DNA of 64,000 nucleotides from positions 33,499,867-33,563,866 of the forward strand of contig JAOWCC010001634.1 of NCBI GenBank assembly GCA_030867875.1, in the 5' to 3' direction. The translations under genes and the position numbers were made by a program. The stretch's first letter is position 1. Every line of letters starts with the position of its first letter. Below are positions 23,211 through 34,365 of this stretch, piece by piece. Below the pieces are notes generated by a model that worked only from the letters and a program-made list of their open reading frames with translations, was not told where the DNA came from and made no database searches. Origin of the DNA: Actinernus sp. WN-2022. Its lineage: Eukaryota > Cnidaria > Anthozoa > Actiniaria > Actinernidae.

Positions 23211-23570
23211 ATTCAGGGCGCATACTGCTCCTTTATTCGCCCGTTCGAATATAGTGACATCTTTAAACTTAACTCATTTCAAACCGGTAAATTTATGTTC
23301 TCATACCACCATCAACTGTTGCCTCAGTCTTTTCACCATTTATTTACAACAAATGATCAAGTGCACAACTATAACACCAGATTGGCATCTAATTATCGAC
23401 CTCATGCATGTCGTACCAATATTAAGCAATTTACTATTTTATACCAAGGCCCAAAAGTGTGGAACTCGCTGCCCTCTTCTGTCACAAATTCCACTACCCT
23501 AACTTGCTTCAAAAAAGGACTGTTCAATTTTTTACAAAGATATATATATATATCTTTTTTTCTGTTGTTA
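23211..23570 (+). mobile_element. LINE C-terminal fragment
   Basis: One open frame of about 115 codons: IQGAYCSFIRPFEYSD, FMFSYHHQLLPQSFHHLF, NYNTRLASNYRPHACRTN, KVWNSLPSSVTNSTTLTC. This is the typical end of L2/CR1-type ORF2. It is followed by AT microsatellite and a short duplicated GGCCTCCTCG motif (23634 and 23671). Confidence 0.78.
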
Positions 23571-23746
23571 CATACTGAATCGGTCATGACGCGCCTACGC
23601 TGTCCTTTTATTTATTTTTTTATACTATCTCGAGGAGGCCTCCTCGCTACAAGCCTGATGGTTTCCTGAGGCCTCCTCGCCGCTATATCAATTGTATCAT
23701 GTATTCTCGAACTCCAATTCTTTACATATCATTATATATATATATA

Positions 23747-25343
23747 CACCCGATCAAAAAAAAAGATGACACTCCAGATTATATATATATATATATCCCA
23801 TGTGTGTGTGTGTTTTTCCTGAGAAAGCAATACCATAGGGATCGGTACGAGTACAATGCGCAAACAATCGCTTCGTTTAGTGCCTAAATGCCTAACAATT
23901 TTTCTTAGCGCCAGTGGGACTTGAAATGAACAACCGTTCAAACGTTAGAAACAAAGGAAAGTTTAAGTGTTTATAGTGCAGCATTTATTTTCATTGTTTG
24001 GTTTTACTTTTGGGGTTTAAACACCTATAAGCAATAATGCCGTGGTTGCGAAATGTTTAGGTGGCTATGTGTCTCGTTGGGGCCGAATCGATACAATATA
24101 AAAGATAATTTTGGCTTTCAAAATAATATTTCAAAATCAAACAAGTGTTGTTCGAATAGCCCTTACTTTCCTGAGAAGTTTCCTTTTTAATGTAGCAAAA
24201 TAGGTTAAATAAATCCTGCATGGGATATAAATTGAAAATCACAAAATGGTAGAATGTACTTTCGTTTCTTAATCGGGACGCTTGAAAATTCTCAATACTC
24301 TGTATTAGTTACAAACAATTTTGCCTCTTATATTCGTTATATTAAGAAATCACTAAAATAAACTGCTCAGAATCGCAGATATGATAGATCTGTGAAACAA
24401 AAATATGTTGCTTACTTCAAACTTTAAAAACAAAACCTTTGGGTTGCTTTAGTTGGCATGACCAACGTAAACAAAAAGCGGCCGCGATTCTTGTCAGGTG
24501 AAGAAATAATCGTCAAAAAAGAATGAAAAATCCGTGCGTGTTATCGGCAAAAAGACACTAGTTTAATAACTAAGGAAGCCGTCAAAAACAGTTTTCTCGG
24601 TAAAGCACGCGACTGAGACATTTATTTTGAGTTAAAGTTTTATAGCGAAATTTCTGCCACCTTTGTTCACTGGAAACTACCGAAGTAGCAATATTATATC
24701 CTATTTTAACTACTTAACCCAAACAATTACGTAGTTTTGCTTGAATTCTAGCGCGGAAATTAAATTTTGCTCAGACCGGTAGTACTTTTTAAAAGTGAAC
24801 TGATCCAACATTATGTTCAGATGAGAAATAAATCATGTTGCTTTTGTAACAGTGGTATCGCACGGTAATTCCTGCACTTGACGAGATTGGCGGCCGCGTT
24901 TTGTTTAGGTCGAATTATGCTCAGTTGAAGCTAATAAAAATGGTTAACTGAATTAATGTCAGTGTACTATGGGTTTTTGATGCTTTTCAAGCGTTCCGAG
25001 CACGTAACTAAACCCCCTAATGATTTGGCATCGCAATTCTTTTCTAAAAACCATTCTTAAGGCAAAGTTTTTCTAAGCGAACTGATACTTAATTGAAGAG
25101 AAGATCAAACAATGAGAAAAAATGCTGCGCTATAAAAACTTTAACTTTCCTTTATTTCTAATGTCTGTAAACTTCAAACCCTCTGCCGCTAAGAAAGATT
25201 GTTAGGTATTTAGGCACTAAACGAAGCGATTGTTTGCGCATTGTACTCGTACTGATCCCTATGGTATTGCTTTCCCAGGTAACAACAAAGACACATGTGG
25301 GGATATATATATTCTGGAGTGTCATCTTTTTTTTGATCGGGTG
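23747..25343. mobile_element. 1.6-kb inverted-repeat (foldback-like) element
   Basis: The left end CACCCGATCAAAAAAAAAGA (23747) and right end TTTTTTGATCGGGTG (to 25343) are inverted. Similarity continues inward through CGCTTCGTTTAGTGCCTAAA for about 180 bp and, more weakly, about 250 bp. A further inverted match around GCGGCCGC (24479 and 24893) suggests most of the element was once palindromic. It is flanked on both sides by (TA)n, consistent with TA target use. No open frame looks genuine. It is non-autonomous, family unknown, possibly Tc1/mariner-related. Confidence 0.75.
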
Positions 25344-25371
25344 TATATATATATAAATATATATATATATA

Positions 25372-25525
25372 CAGTCGCTGCCAAAAAGGTTGTCCAGCAG
25401 AACATAATATAATACTTTAATATCCATTGTTTTGGCCTATTGTTTTGGCCTAGACAATAGGCCAAAACAATGGATATTAAAGTATTATATTATGTTCTGC
25501 TGGACAACCTTTTTGGCATTGACTG
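25372..25525. mobile_element. Near-perfect palindromic MITE in (TA)n
   Basis: A 154-bp palindrome starting CAGTCGCTGCCAAAAAGGTT and ending AACCTTTTTGGCATTGACTG, flanked by TA. The CAGT start, TA flanks and hairpin structure suggest a Tc1/mariner-derived MITE. A second copy lies at 33225-33364. Confidence 0.85.
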
Positions 25526-25545
25526 TATATATATATATATATATA

Positions 25546-28500
25546 CAGCGAAGTGCAAAAACTTTGACCCCCCGCTCCTCGACTATATCAATATATCGGA
25601 TGCATTATGGGTAGGAGTAAGTTCATTAAAATGCAACTACAGCCAATTATTCGCGCGCGTTTGCAAATCATCACAGCGAAGACTTGTGTAGTTGATTTAA
25701 ATTTCAAGAATTTATCTAGAATACAACACTTTTACTCGGTAAAGTAAATGCACTCTCTATTTTTTGTTTGGACAACTATTTTTTTCTGATTTTATATTAT
25801 AAATTAATGTATACGTTAGCAGAACGTAACGCGGACGGAACTATCATGCCGAACAAGAATTCAACGCTATTTTTGAAACTGTTTCGCGGAAAATTGAAGA
25901 GATTAAAATAGCTTAAATGTTTACACAATTTCATAATTTTTTTGACAACAAATTCATAAAACATTTAATTATTTGATTAAGAAACGGATAGAAATTAACG
26001 GCGTATCCCATATCATTGCCATATTTTATGGTATTAAACGATTATAAAAAAATCTAATAAACTCTTAGTTATTCCTCTTGAAATTCTCTTTTCCAGTTTG
26101 ATTCAAGGTTCGGAAGGATCCTGTTTTTATGGTATAATTTTTTTAGTAAAAGCTTTTATGAAAGGTACGTTCGATAATTCTTGGACTCGCATCGGCTGAA
26201 TGTTCTTATTATTGTTGCACAGTTTTCTTTCATTCTTAAAATGTATCCTATTTAAATCTCATGATAATTGTGACCGAAGTATGTAAGTTATTTGCAAACC
26301 TAAATGAAAATAAAGCCTCACTTGATATCCCAAATAGACTAATTAAAATTGCCTGTGAACCACTCTCAAAACCTTTTACACTTATCTACAATCAATCTAT
26401 TGCAACTGGTATAGTGCCAGATGTCTTTAAAATATCCAGAGTCACCCCCATATACAAGAGTGGTGAAGTTACTGACACTGGCAATTATAGACCAATCTCA
26501 ACATTGTCAGCATTTAGCAAAGTCTTTGAACGATTAATATACAACCAGCTTCAATCTTTTTTAGAGAAACATGATATTTTATATAAATATCAATTTGGCT
26601 TTAGGAAAGGATTTTCCACCGAACAAGCTATTTTAGATATTACTGAAAACTTAAACCTTGCAATTGACAAAAAACAAATTACTTGTGGTCTCTTTCTTGA
26701 CTTCTCCAAGGCATTCGACACCGTTAACCACAAAATTTTACTTTCCAAATTATATGCCTATGGAATTCGTGGAATCCCACTTAAATGGTTTGAAAACTAT
26801 CTAAAAAATCGTAATCAATACGTAAAAATTGACGAAGTCGAATCAAGTATGGAAACAGTCATTTGTGGGATACCCCAAGGATCAACATTAGGACCCCTAT
26901 TATTCCTATTATATATCAATGATCTACCAAATTCTTCTGCTAAGCTTTCTTTCAGGATATTTGCTGACGATACTAATATCTTTTTTGCTAGTGATAATGT
27001 TAAAGAGCTTGAAACCGTAATGAATGATGAACTGAATTTAGTTTTAAATTATTGTGTCACTAATAAGTTGTCTATTAATTTTAAGAAGACTAATTATATG
27101 GTTATAACTTCGTCTAGGAAAAAAGTCAATATCAACATTAACAATATTGAACGTAAAAGCTATATAAAATATTTAGGTATTTACATTGATGAACATATAA
27201 AATGGGATACTCAGATTCAACATATCAATAATAAACTTGCCAAAAATATTGGAATCATCAATAAACTAAGATACTATCTTGATCTCCATATGCTAAAACA
27301 ATTATATTATACCCTTATATATCCATATTTGAACTATGGTTTATTGAGTTGGGGTTCTACCTATTATAGCCTTCTTGAAATTCTAAAATTTGAAAATATC
27401 CATAAATATAAAATGTCACTTTTTACACATAAAATTCAAAATAATAAAAATAGTATTCCAGCCGTATTCTCTGATATCCTTACACCAATATCCGAAATTC
27501 ATTCCTACAATACCAGATATGCTGCCAAATTTTTTTTCTACAAACACAAAGTGAGAACAAATTATGGGATTCATACATTTCGGTCCTCTGCACCCAAACT
27601 CTGGGAATCTATACCAACAGAACTTAAAGACCTTCCATACCATGCTTTCAAACAAAAATACAAAAAGTTTCTTTTGAATGACCAAATCTAATTGTAAACA
27701 AATAAAATACCTTATATATTTGCATATGTATTTAATGAATTTAATGAATGTATAGCTATAATACCATTATAATTATACTTGTTTACTTACAATATCTATA
27801 TATACTAGTTACTCATCTTATTGATTATTATCTAGTAGTCATAATCAATTTTAATGGCTCCAGTTCTTTCCTTTTATCCTTCTCTCTTTTTTTTTCCTTC
27901 TTTCACATAATACGTGTCTCAATCGTCCTTACTAGTAACATAGGCGGTGACCAACTCGAAAGCATTTCTGCTACTTTGGTCTCTGCACACCTATTTTGTA
28001 TATTTCTTATTATGTTATATGTCTTTTTTAATATCTGTAATTAATTATTTGTACCTATTATATATCATGTAAACAGTGTGAAAATAAAAAAACTTGAAAA
28101 ACTTGACGAAACTGTTTATTATAGCTTCGTCATTAAACCAAAAACGTTAGCAGCTATGGTTCCATTTAACAACATCACTTTATTGTGAATCCTAGCCGGT
28201 TTCCTAATTTCGTAGAAAACGAGCCGCGACAAACTTTTGAATATTTAATTTTCGAAGTTTTCATTTTTTAATTATATTGCAGCCCCAAACAACAGCAGTT
28301 TTTTTCTCAGATTGTGAATGTCGTCTCATCGGATCAGCTAAAACATTACACAACAGTTAAAGAAAACGATTCGATGTTCAAACTGTAAGAGGTTTCCTTG
28401 CGTTACACTATAAAGTGTTTATTTTGTTTGTCGATACGTTTTCCAACTATAAGCCAGGCTCTTGTGCAGTCTGTGTATCCGGTCAGCTTCGGTCAGTACA

Positions 28501-29080
28501 TATGAATCCTTTAATTCTGCTCTTTCAAACGTTATATCAGTCTAATAACACTGATCAGTTCAGTCTTCACAGAAGTAGAAGACAGAGAACGGAATAACTG
28601 CGCTGATATCGAGCTGGATTTTTTCATCGCTCTCAGTTTTGGTTTAGAATCACTGATCAGGTGAAATCATGTCTCCTCTTCATGGGTTATCTCGATATTT
28701 TAGGTCATCAAATCTCCTAACAGTAACAGTTATGAATTCACACTTCGAACCTGAAACTTCGGCATGATCATTTCCCGTTCTCTTTCCGCCGACAAGGGAT
28801 ATGTTCTATTTTGCAAATATTCGATCTAACAGTAAATATATAGAGTTCATTTAAATACTCAAGTTTATTTAAGCTGTCCTGCCTGTCCCGAGTAAACATG
28901 TTGTATTATAGATGAAATATTGAACTTTAAATCAACTGCATAAGTCTTCGCTATGACGATTTACAAACGCGCGCGGATATCGGCTGTGGTTGCATTTTAA
29001 TGACTTTACTCCTACCCATAATGTACCCGATATAGTTATATAGTTGAGGAGCGGGGGGTCAAAGTTTTTGCACTTCGCTG
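25546..29080. mobile_element. 3.5-kb element with long terminal inverted repeats, carrying a LINE
   Basis: Left end CAGCGAAGTGCAAAAACTTT (25546) and right end AAAGTTTTTGCACTTCGCTG (29080) are inverted. The repeats are about 150 bp (to 25700 and from 28928) and then decay gradually for a further 200 bp or so, including the shared segment ATCATGCCGAA. TA flanks and the CAG.. start suggest Tc1/mariner. No transposase is readable. The interior 25700-26260 and 28105-28925 is noncoding, and a LINE (26261-28104) occupies the middle. Confidence 0.78.
26261..28104 (+). mobile_element. 5'-truncated LINE with an intact 476-codon RT frame
   Basis: 26261-27691 is open for 476 codons and starts within the RT fingers. 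In order: NYRPISTLSAFSKVFERLIY, FGFRKGFSTEQAILDIT, LFLDFSKAFDTVNHKILL, GIPQGSTLGPLLFLLYINDL, RIFADDTNIFF (FADD catalytic box), INFKKTNYMV, YIKYLGIYIDEHIKWDTQI, and the C-terminus SYNTRYAAKFFFYKH and SSAPKLWESIPTEL. Compared with the relative at 8716-9258, about 30 residues are missing in frame between SWGSTYYS and LLEILKFENI. The 3' untranslated region ends with two copies of AAAAACTTG at 28087-28103. It is probably a recent, 5'-truncated insertion: open RT frame but no endonuclease. Confidence 0.9.
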
Positions 29081-29956
29081 TATATATATATATATTATTA
29101 ATGTATGTATTATATGTGTGGCAAAGCGCAAATAAATAAAAAATAAAAAAAATAAGGCAAGTTGTCAAAATGTTGATCTTTTGGCTTTTCTAAGTTAAAG
29201 GTTTCGCACTATTTAGCAGCTGGGAATCTTACGAACAGCAGCTTCTTCTCTTTTTATTTCTTTTTTATCAAAATAATAGGGCTCATACGGCTGTAACAAC
29301 TACATTGTTTATCGAAATTCGATTTTTAATAATAGAGTTTGTCTACTCTCTTTCATTCAAGAAATCATGCTGTTCTATTGGGAAATGTCGAATATGCAAA
29401 GTACAATTGATTTGAACTAAACTATCCTTCTCTTAATTGTCAGTATTACGAACTAACGCACAATAGCTGTCTCGGTGTATTTTACTAAGAATAAGAGTCG
29501 GATAGAAGTAAGTGATATTCAGTTCAATCCAGCTGAGTTTAAGGAAGCGACTGAGAGAAAAAGTTTTTTTCAATTATTTTTTTACTGATGAAAACTTTAA
29601 CATCTCTTCCCGCAGCAAAAGCCACAATAGAAATAGAAATGGCAGAGTATTCCAAAATGTAGTATGGATATGACCGTGTTGTCATCAACGGTAATCAATA
29701 TACATTGAATTCTGTAAGCGTATTTATTCTATAAGTACTGAGATTTATTCACAGAAATAACAGTGATGAAACAGTCGTTCTGTTTTTAGGCAGAGCCAAT
29801 AAGCGACGCGAACGATCATTTTTCACTAGTGAAAAAACATCGTTCGCGGCTTCTGATTGGACGAACGATGTTTCTTCACTAGTGAAAAATGTCGTACGGG
29901 AAACTACGTCATCCTTGACGCGAAAGCTGGCAAGCCGCCTTTGATCAAAGTTCAAT

Positions 29957-30212
29957 ATGTCGGAAAGATTTGTTGACGCCGGTTCGGTTGCTGATTTTAT
30001 TTCAGGACAAGAAAACAAAGCCACTGTACAAAAAAACACAACGAGACATACGTGTAAAGCTTCTTCAAAAGTTTTTAGAAACCAAGAATGAGCTTCGAAA
30101 AATTGAAGAAATTCCAGCTGTGGAGCTGAACGAATACATGTGTGAGTTTGTCATTTCGGTCAGGACAAAAGATGGGAAAGACTACGAGCCTTCTTCGCTC
30201 CAATTTTATTTA
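29957..30212 (+). pseudogene. Crypton-type tyrosine-recombinase N-terminal fragment
   Basis: From ATG 29957: MSERFVDAGSVADFISGQ. After one frame change at an A7 run (30030-30036) the protein continues RDIRVKLLQKFLETKNELRK, VELNEYMCEFVISVRTKDG and DYEPSSLQ. The ELNEYMCEF..TKDGKDYEPSSL motif is characteristic of the core-binding domain shared by Crypton recombinases and domesticated relatives such as KIAA1958, QRICH1 and ZMYM proteins. The catalytic domain is absent; the frame degenerates after 30212. The fragment lies between 17-bp inverted repeats (TATAAGTACTGAGATTT at 29733, inverted at 30310), so it may have been captured by a non-autonomous element. Confidence 0.65.
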
Positions 30213-30338
30213 TTTTTATTTTGCAAAAACTTTGAAAAGAAAATGTTGAACTTTTATACATTTGAGTGAATAAAACTCATATTGACTATTGATTGTTTGA
30301 TTTAAAAGAAATCTCAGTACTTATAAAATAAACAAATA

Positions 30339-30422
30339 ACTTCATGGTTGGTTCGCTTGTACGATTTTATTCACTTGCACAACTCGTGAATAAAAATCGT
30401 ACGCGCTCACCAACCATGAAGT
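30339..30422. mobile_element. 84-bp hairpin MITE
   Basis: Palindrome with ends ACTTCATGGTTGGT and ACCAACCATGAAGT and arms of about 36 bp around a short loop. It lies beside the Crypton fragment inside block A copy 4. Block A copy 1 lacks it, confirming a later insertion. Confidence 0.75.
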
Positions 30423-31713
30423 AATCTCTATATACGTAATTTCCAACTGAACTTCACAAATTTATGGTCAGTGTAGAGACGTTATTAGGTTAGACGATAC
30501 TCCATGTTGTAAACTGTCATACAATTTGTCCAGTTGCACTTCGTTATAACATTAATCTCTTACGCTTTGCTTCCTTAGTTTGTTTATGATGCCTCAATAA
30601 AATACACAATTGTTTTCTGGTTCCCTATCTGGGTTCCATTTTGTCGACTGAGTCCTGGGAACCACTATGCATGAAGAGGCGGCTCGGTACGATGGGTGCT
30701 TTCTCGTGGTCAGAGTTTTCCCAATGGCCACTTCAAAGGTCGTATACATATTTAATAACTTGGTTAAACATAATATTGTTCTTTTAAAAGAACTATGCGA
30801 AACCTAATCATATGATGAACTGCTTGTTCAAAGGTTAAAACATTGAGTAAAACTGAACCGAGCATGGCCTTCTTCGTCGCCCTACCGCTCGAGTCTCTGG
30901 TGTGATAGCAAAATCGTGTGAAAACCAACAACGGACGTCATGAAAACTGGTTAGCGGAGATTGTTTTATTTCTAATAATAACGCTGTTGGTCATTTCAAC
31001 AAATGTGTCTAATAGCGGTGTAGTGGATAGAGCAGATTTCGTATGATGAGTGGGGCAAACCACAGGCCGTGACGTTGAACTGGTTTCCTGTTCTTTTTGT
31101 CCTGCTGATCCAATCAAATCACACAATTACAGTACAGCGCTAGCACGGTGTTGGACATGCCGTAGTTTGTCCCACTGATACGAAATCTACTCTTGTAGAG
31201 GGGTCGAAATGATCTAGGAGGTGGAAGGTTCGAGACACATTAAGAACGCTGATTATTATTTCCATCTTTCCTTCACTTCTCTTCGTGTCAAGCCGTACCT
31301 ATGACGTAATCCTTGTTACTTAATTAACATTCAAGTGTCGTGCCGGATCAGTGTCATGATCAGTGCTTCAACTAGCGATCTTCATCTGGTGTTTCATTGC
31401 ATATCAACTGAAGATTCATCCGCCTGACCGAAATGTGATGATCCGATTGGCTGCTAACCTCATTAATTATTCATACGTTTGGGAAGTAGCTATTGCTTGT
31501 TATGGAACTAAATTTAAAGCCATACTTTGAACTCGGAGAGTATGATTTCATTTAATCACTATATCATAATATTTACTTTGTACAAAATTTCATTTTTGAT
31601 ATTTGTTATAAACTATATAAAACTTTATAATAAATATATTCAGCGTTTTTTCAAGCAATAAACAGTTTAAAACAAAAGACTATGACAGGTACATTTATCA
31701 TGTCGAATATTTC

Positions 31714-32613
31714 TTACGTTAATATCTTCTTTAATGTTGTACGAAGATCTTTTATTCGCCAGAGATATATCAAAGGATTGACAACAGAGTTCATCACCGC
31801 AACTGTCTCGCCAAAAGTAAGCAAAATTGCTTGAGTAGACTTCGTGGTGCGAGATGTGGCTATCGCGACGAAGACAACGAAGAACAGACCGTAGAAAAGT
31901 AGAATAAAAACCATAATAATAACCATCGTATTTAAAGATCTTTTGTACTTTGAAATGTTAAAACCAGAAGAGGTTTTGTTAGCTTGCAATTGGTGAGGAG
32001 TGTGGGCGACTTGAAGAGACAACTTTTTAAAAGTGTAAAACGAAATGGAGCAAGACACAGTTGTTATCAAAAGAAAAAGAAAAACAAACACAGCAACCAC
32101 TCCTATCCGTACACCAGTCTTATCGACATGAAAAACTATGACACCATTGATAGCAGCAGCACAAATCCACCCACTGCCAATAATTAGTGTTACCCGTTTC
32201 ACTGTAACGACAGTTCGATACGCTGTCTTCAGCATTACAGCAAGACATCGGTCAATACTCATCAACATCAACGTGAGTCCAGATACAGCACCAAACCAAT
32301 ATCCTGAATATATACCTATAGTCGCAGATATACAGTAGACATTTGTCCAGTTGTTTTCATTTGTGACTATTGCGGTTATAAAAGCAGGTTGAGTGATGAA
32401 AGCTGTGCAAAGATCCGACAATGCAAGACTGCACAGAAGAAGTTTGGATGGCTTGTGTAGCGAAGACGTTTTCCAGATGGCAAGTATAATCAACACATTG
32501 AGAACTGTTGCAGACACTGCTGAAAAGGCGTTGATCACGCTAAATGAAATAGCCATTTCCCGGGAAAGGGTACCTGGTTGATATGTGGTAAACTGGCAAA
32601 TCTTTGAAGCCAT
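31714..32613 (-). CDS. Rhodopsin-class (class A) orphan GPCR, copy 1
   Basis: 299-residue single-exon receptor with seven hydrophobic segments near residues 22-46, 56-82, 92-121, 139-162, 168-192, 227-252 and 260-284. Class A marks: N39 in TM1, D67 in SLALSDL, W149 in TM4, and NPLIY (279-283) in TM7. The TM3 motif is DRC (121-123) instead of DRY. C94 at the top of TM3 is present, but extracellular loop 2 (about 161-168) is very short and has no cysteine, so the usual disulfide cannot form. TM6 lacks the CWxP motif. An N-W-T glycosylation site is at N88. Ligand unknown; signals presumably through G proteins at the plasma membrane. About 97% identical to the copy at 35970-36875; it lacks two residues (LS) at the TM6/ECL3 region because of a 6-bp in-frame deletion. 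Whether it is expressed is unknown. Confidence 0.88.
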   Translation of the reverse strand: MASKICQFTTYQPGTLSREMAISFSVINAFSAVSATVLNVLIILAIWKTSSLHKPSKLLLCSLALSDLCTAFITQPAFITAIVTNENNWTNVYCISATIGIYSGYWFGAVSGLTLMLMSIDRCLAVMLKTAYRTVVTVKRVTLIIGSGWICAAAINGVIVFHVDKTGVRIGVVAVFVFLFLLITTVSCSISFYTFKKLSLQVAHTPHQLQANKTSSGFNISKYKRSLNTMVIIMVFILLFYGLFFVVFVAIATSRTTKSTQAILLTFGETVAVMNSVVNPLIYLWRIKDLRTTLKKILT

Positions 32614-33224
32614 TTTTTAGGGGAAAATATCGAGACTTGTCACAAAGTCTTCAAAAAGTGTTCTTGTGAGTGTTCCAGCTGTTAGCGTTTTGGGATAGGA
32701 TAGGATAATTTATTTAATGTCATCGACGTGCAGGAGTGGTTTCACAATCTCCCGAGCCAGAGGCTCATGTAAAAACGCACGACTGGAAAAGCTATATGTT
32801 AAAATTATTTACAAAAATATAGGGTAAGCTATATATGAAGACTAATTACAATCTGTAATAAACTATTTTTTAAACTATTTACAAAAATATAGGGTAAGCT
32901 ATATATGAAGACTAATTACAATTTATGATAAACTGTTTTTTTTTTAAGCTATTTACAAACAAATGGAATATAATGATTAATATAATAATAATTAATAAAA
33001 TAATAAATATGTAATGATAACTACACTAATTAGTGTATAATTGGTAAATAATAGGGAGTTAAGAGAGACATTTGCCTAGGTTTTGATATTTATGGATATG
33101 ATACAATTAATCTTCTTCTTGGTCATTAGAATACATGTGTGAATATCAGTTGAATGATAACCTCTGTTACGTCACAAAATGCATAATAACTGACATAAAA
33201 TGTAATATATATATATATATATAT

Positions 33225-33364
33225 AGTCGATGCCAAAAAGGTTGTCCAGCAGAACATAATATAATACTTTAATATCCAATGTTTTGGCCTAGACAATAGC
33301 TCAAAACAATGGATATTATAGTATTATATTATGTTCTGCTGAACAACCTTTTTCGCATCGACTG
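33225..33364. mobile_element. Palindromic MITE, second copy
   Basis: Same family as 25372-25525: arms AGTCGATGCCAAAAAGGTTG and CAACCTTTTTCGCATCGACT, 140 bp, again embedded in (TA)n. It differs by internal deletions and a lost first C. Confidence 0.85.
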
Positions 33365-33368
33365 TATA

Positions 33369-33968
33369 TCTAACATGTTTTCACAAAAGGGGGTCTTAGG
33401 TTCTAGGGCTCCTTTTGTGAAAACATGGTAGATCGTGTGTGCCTTAATTTAGCTTTAAAAGCCAGTTACTCGTGTTCTTGCCGTTTTCTTGAAAGGGCAA
33501 ATGGTAGTTTAAGACTTTTCTGGCCCCATAATTGATCTCCAGGTATTTTATGTGGGGGGGGGGGGGGGATGAGAGGGGTGTGGAAGACTATTTCAAACAT
33601 TTTCGCGAATAACTCGAGCTTTTAATGGCTTTCGATGCACTATACAGCAATACGACGTTCTCTTAATGTACATTGCGCTTAATTTATGGGATTTTGCTGT
33701 AGTTTGAGTAAAAATACCAGAAAATGGCCTTTTTCTAACCTAAGCCTAACCTCTAGCTCTCAAATAAAGAAATTATGGGATAGATCTAACACAAGTAAAT
33801 TATGGTATAGAAAGGCCAGAAAAACCTTAAACTGTCATTTGCCCTTTCAAGAAAACGGCATAAAACACGAGTTACTAGCTTTTAAAGCTAAAGGCACACA
33901 AGATCTACCATGTTTTCACAAAAGGGGATCTTAGGTTCTAGGGCTCCTTTTGTGATAACATGGTAGAT
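33369..33968. mobile_element. 600-bp foldback element with hairpin ends
   Basis: Outer arms 33369-33525 and 33812-33968 are inverted copies (inner borders CTTTTCTGGCC / GGCCAGAAA). Each arm tip is itself a hairpin: CATGTTTTCACAAAAGG pairs with CCTTTTGTGAAAACATG at 33374-33427 and again at 33909-33962. Noncoding; no target duplication is evident beyond AT-rich flanks. Confidence 0.8.
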
Positions 33969-33975
33969 ATATATA

Positions 33976-34365
33976 ATGGTAATCAGGTTAATTAGTATTC
34001 TGTATCAAAATTACAGAATACTAATTAAGCTAATTACCATTATGTATTAATTCATCAACCCCAGCCTTTCCCTGCTGTCTATTCAAACCCTCTCCGTGCT
34101 TTTAGTTACTGATACTGTATGGGGATATACAGAGGTATCCATGTGACTCAATGCTGCGTTTGGATTGGATAGCACCCTTATGAATTACAGAATACTAATG
34201 AAGCTAATTACCATTATGTATTAATTCATCAACCCCAGCCTTTCCCTGCTGCCTATTCAATCCCTCCCCGTGCTTTTAGTTACTGATACTGTATGGGGAT
34301 ATACAGAGGTATCCATGTGATTCGAATGCTGCGTTTGGATTGGATAGCACCCTTATGAATTATTA
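33976..34365. repeat. Two-copy version of the 174-bp tandem repeat
   Basis: Palindromic head (GGTTAATTAGTATTCTGTA.. at 33986) then units starting at 34018 and 34192, 174 bp apart. The last unit again carries the TTCGAATGC variant, as in the final units of the 5251-6122 array. It is followed, as there, by block A. Confidence 0.9.

Larger units (their letters stand above)
29150..33162 (-). repeat. Segmental duplication unit 1 (block A copy 4 + GPCR)
   Basis: Shares order and sequence with 34823-37368: block A (GGCAAGTTGTC..), the inverted-repeat segment around 31029-31197 (TTTCGTATGATGAGTGG / CCACTGATACGAAAT), the conserved stretch GTGTCGTGCCGGATCAGTGT, the GPCR, and the upstream tail with tandem GATAG (32696-32707). 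Unit 1 retains about 1.4 kb (29520-30950) that unit 2 lacks. Block A copy 1 also has parts of that stretch, so the loss is in unit 2. A Crypton fragment and a hairpin MITE were added to unit 1. The similarity stops at 33162, after TCAGTTGAATGATAA. Confidence 0.85.

Noticed and set aside
32696..33160. A gene upstream of GPCR copy 1
   Set aside because: The GATAGGATAGGATA run followed by TTTATTTAATGTC resembles an antisense LINE 3' tail; no coding sequence follows, and the same noncoding stretch is present in the second duplication unit.
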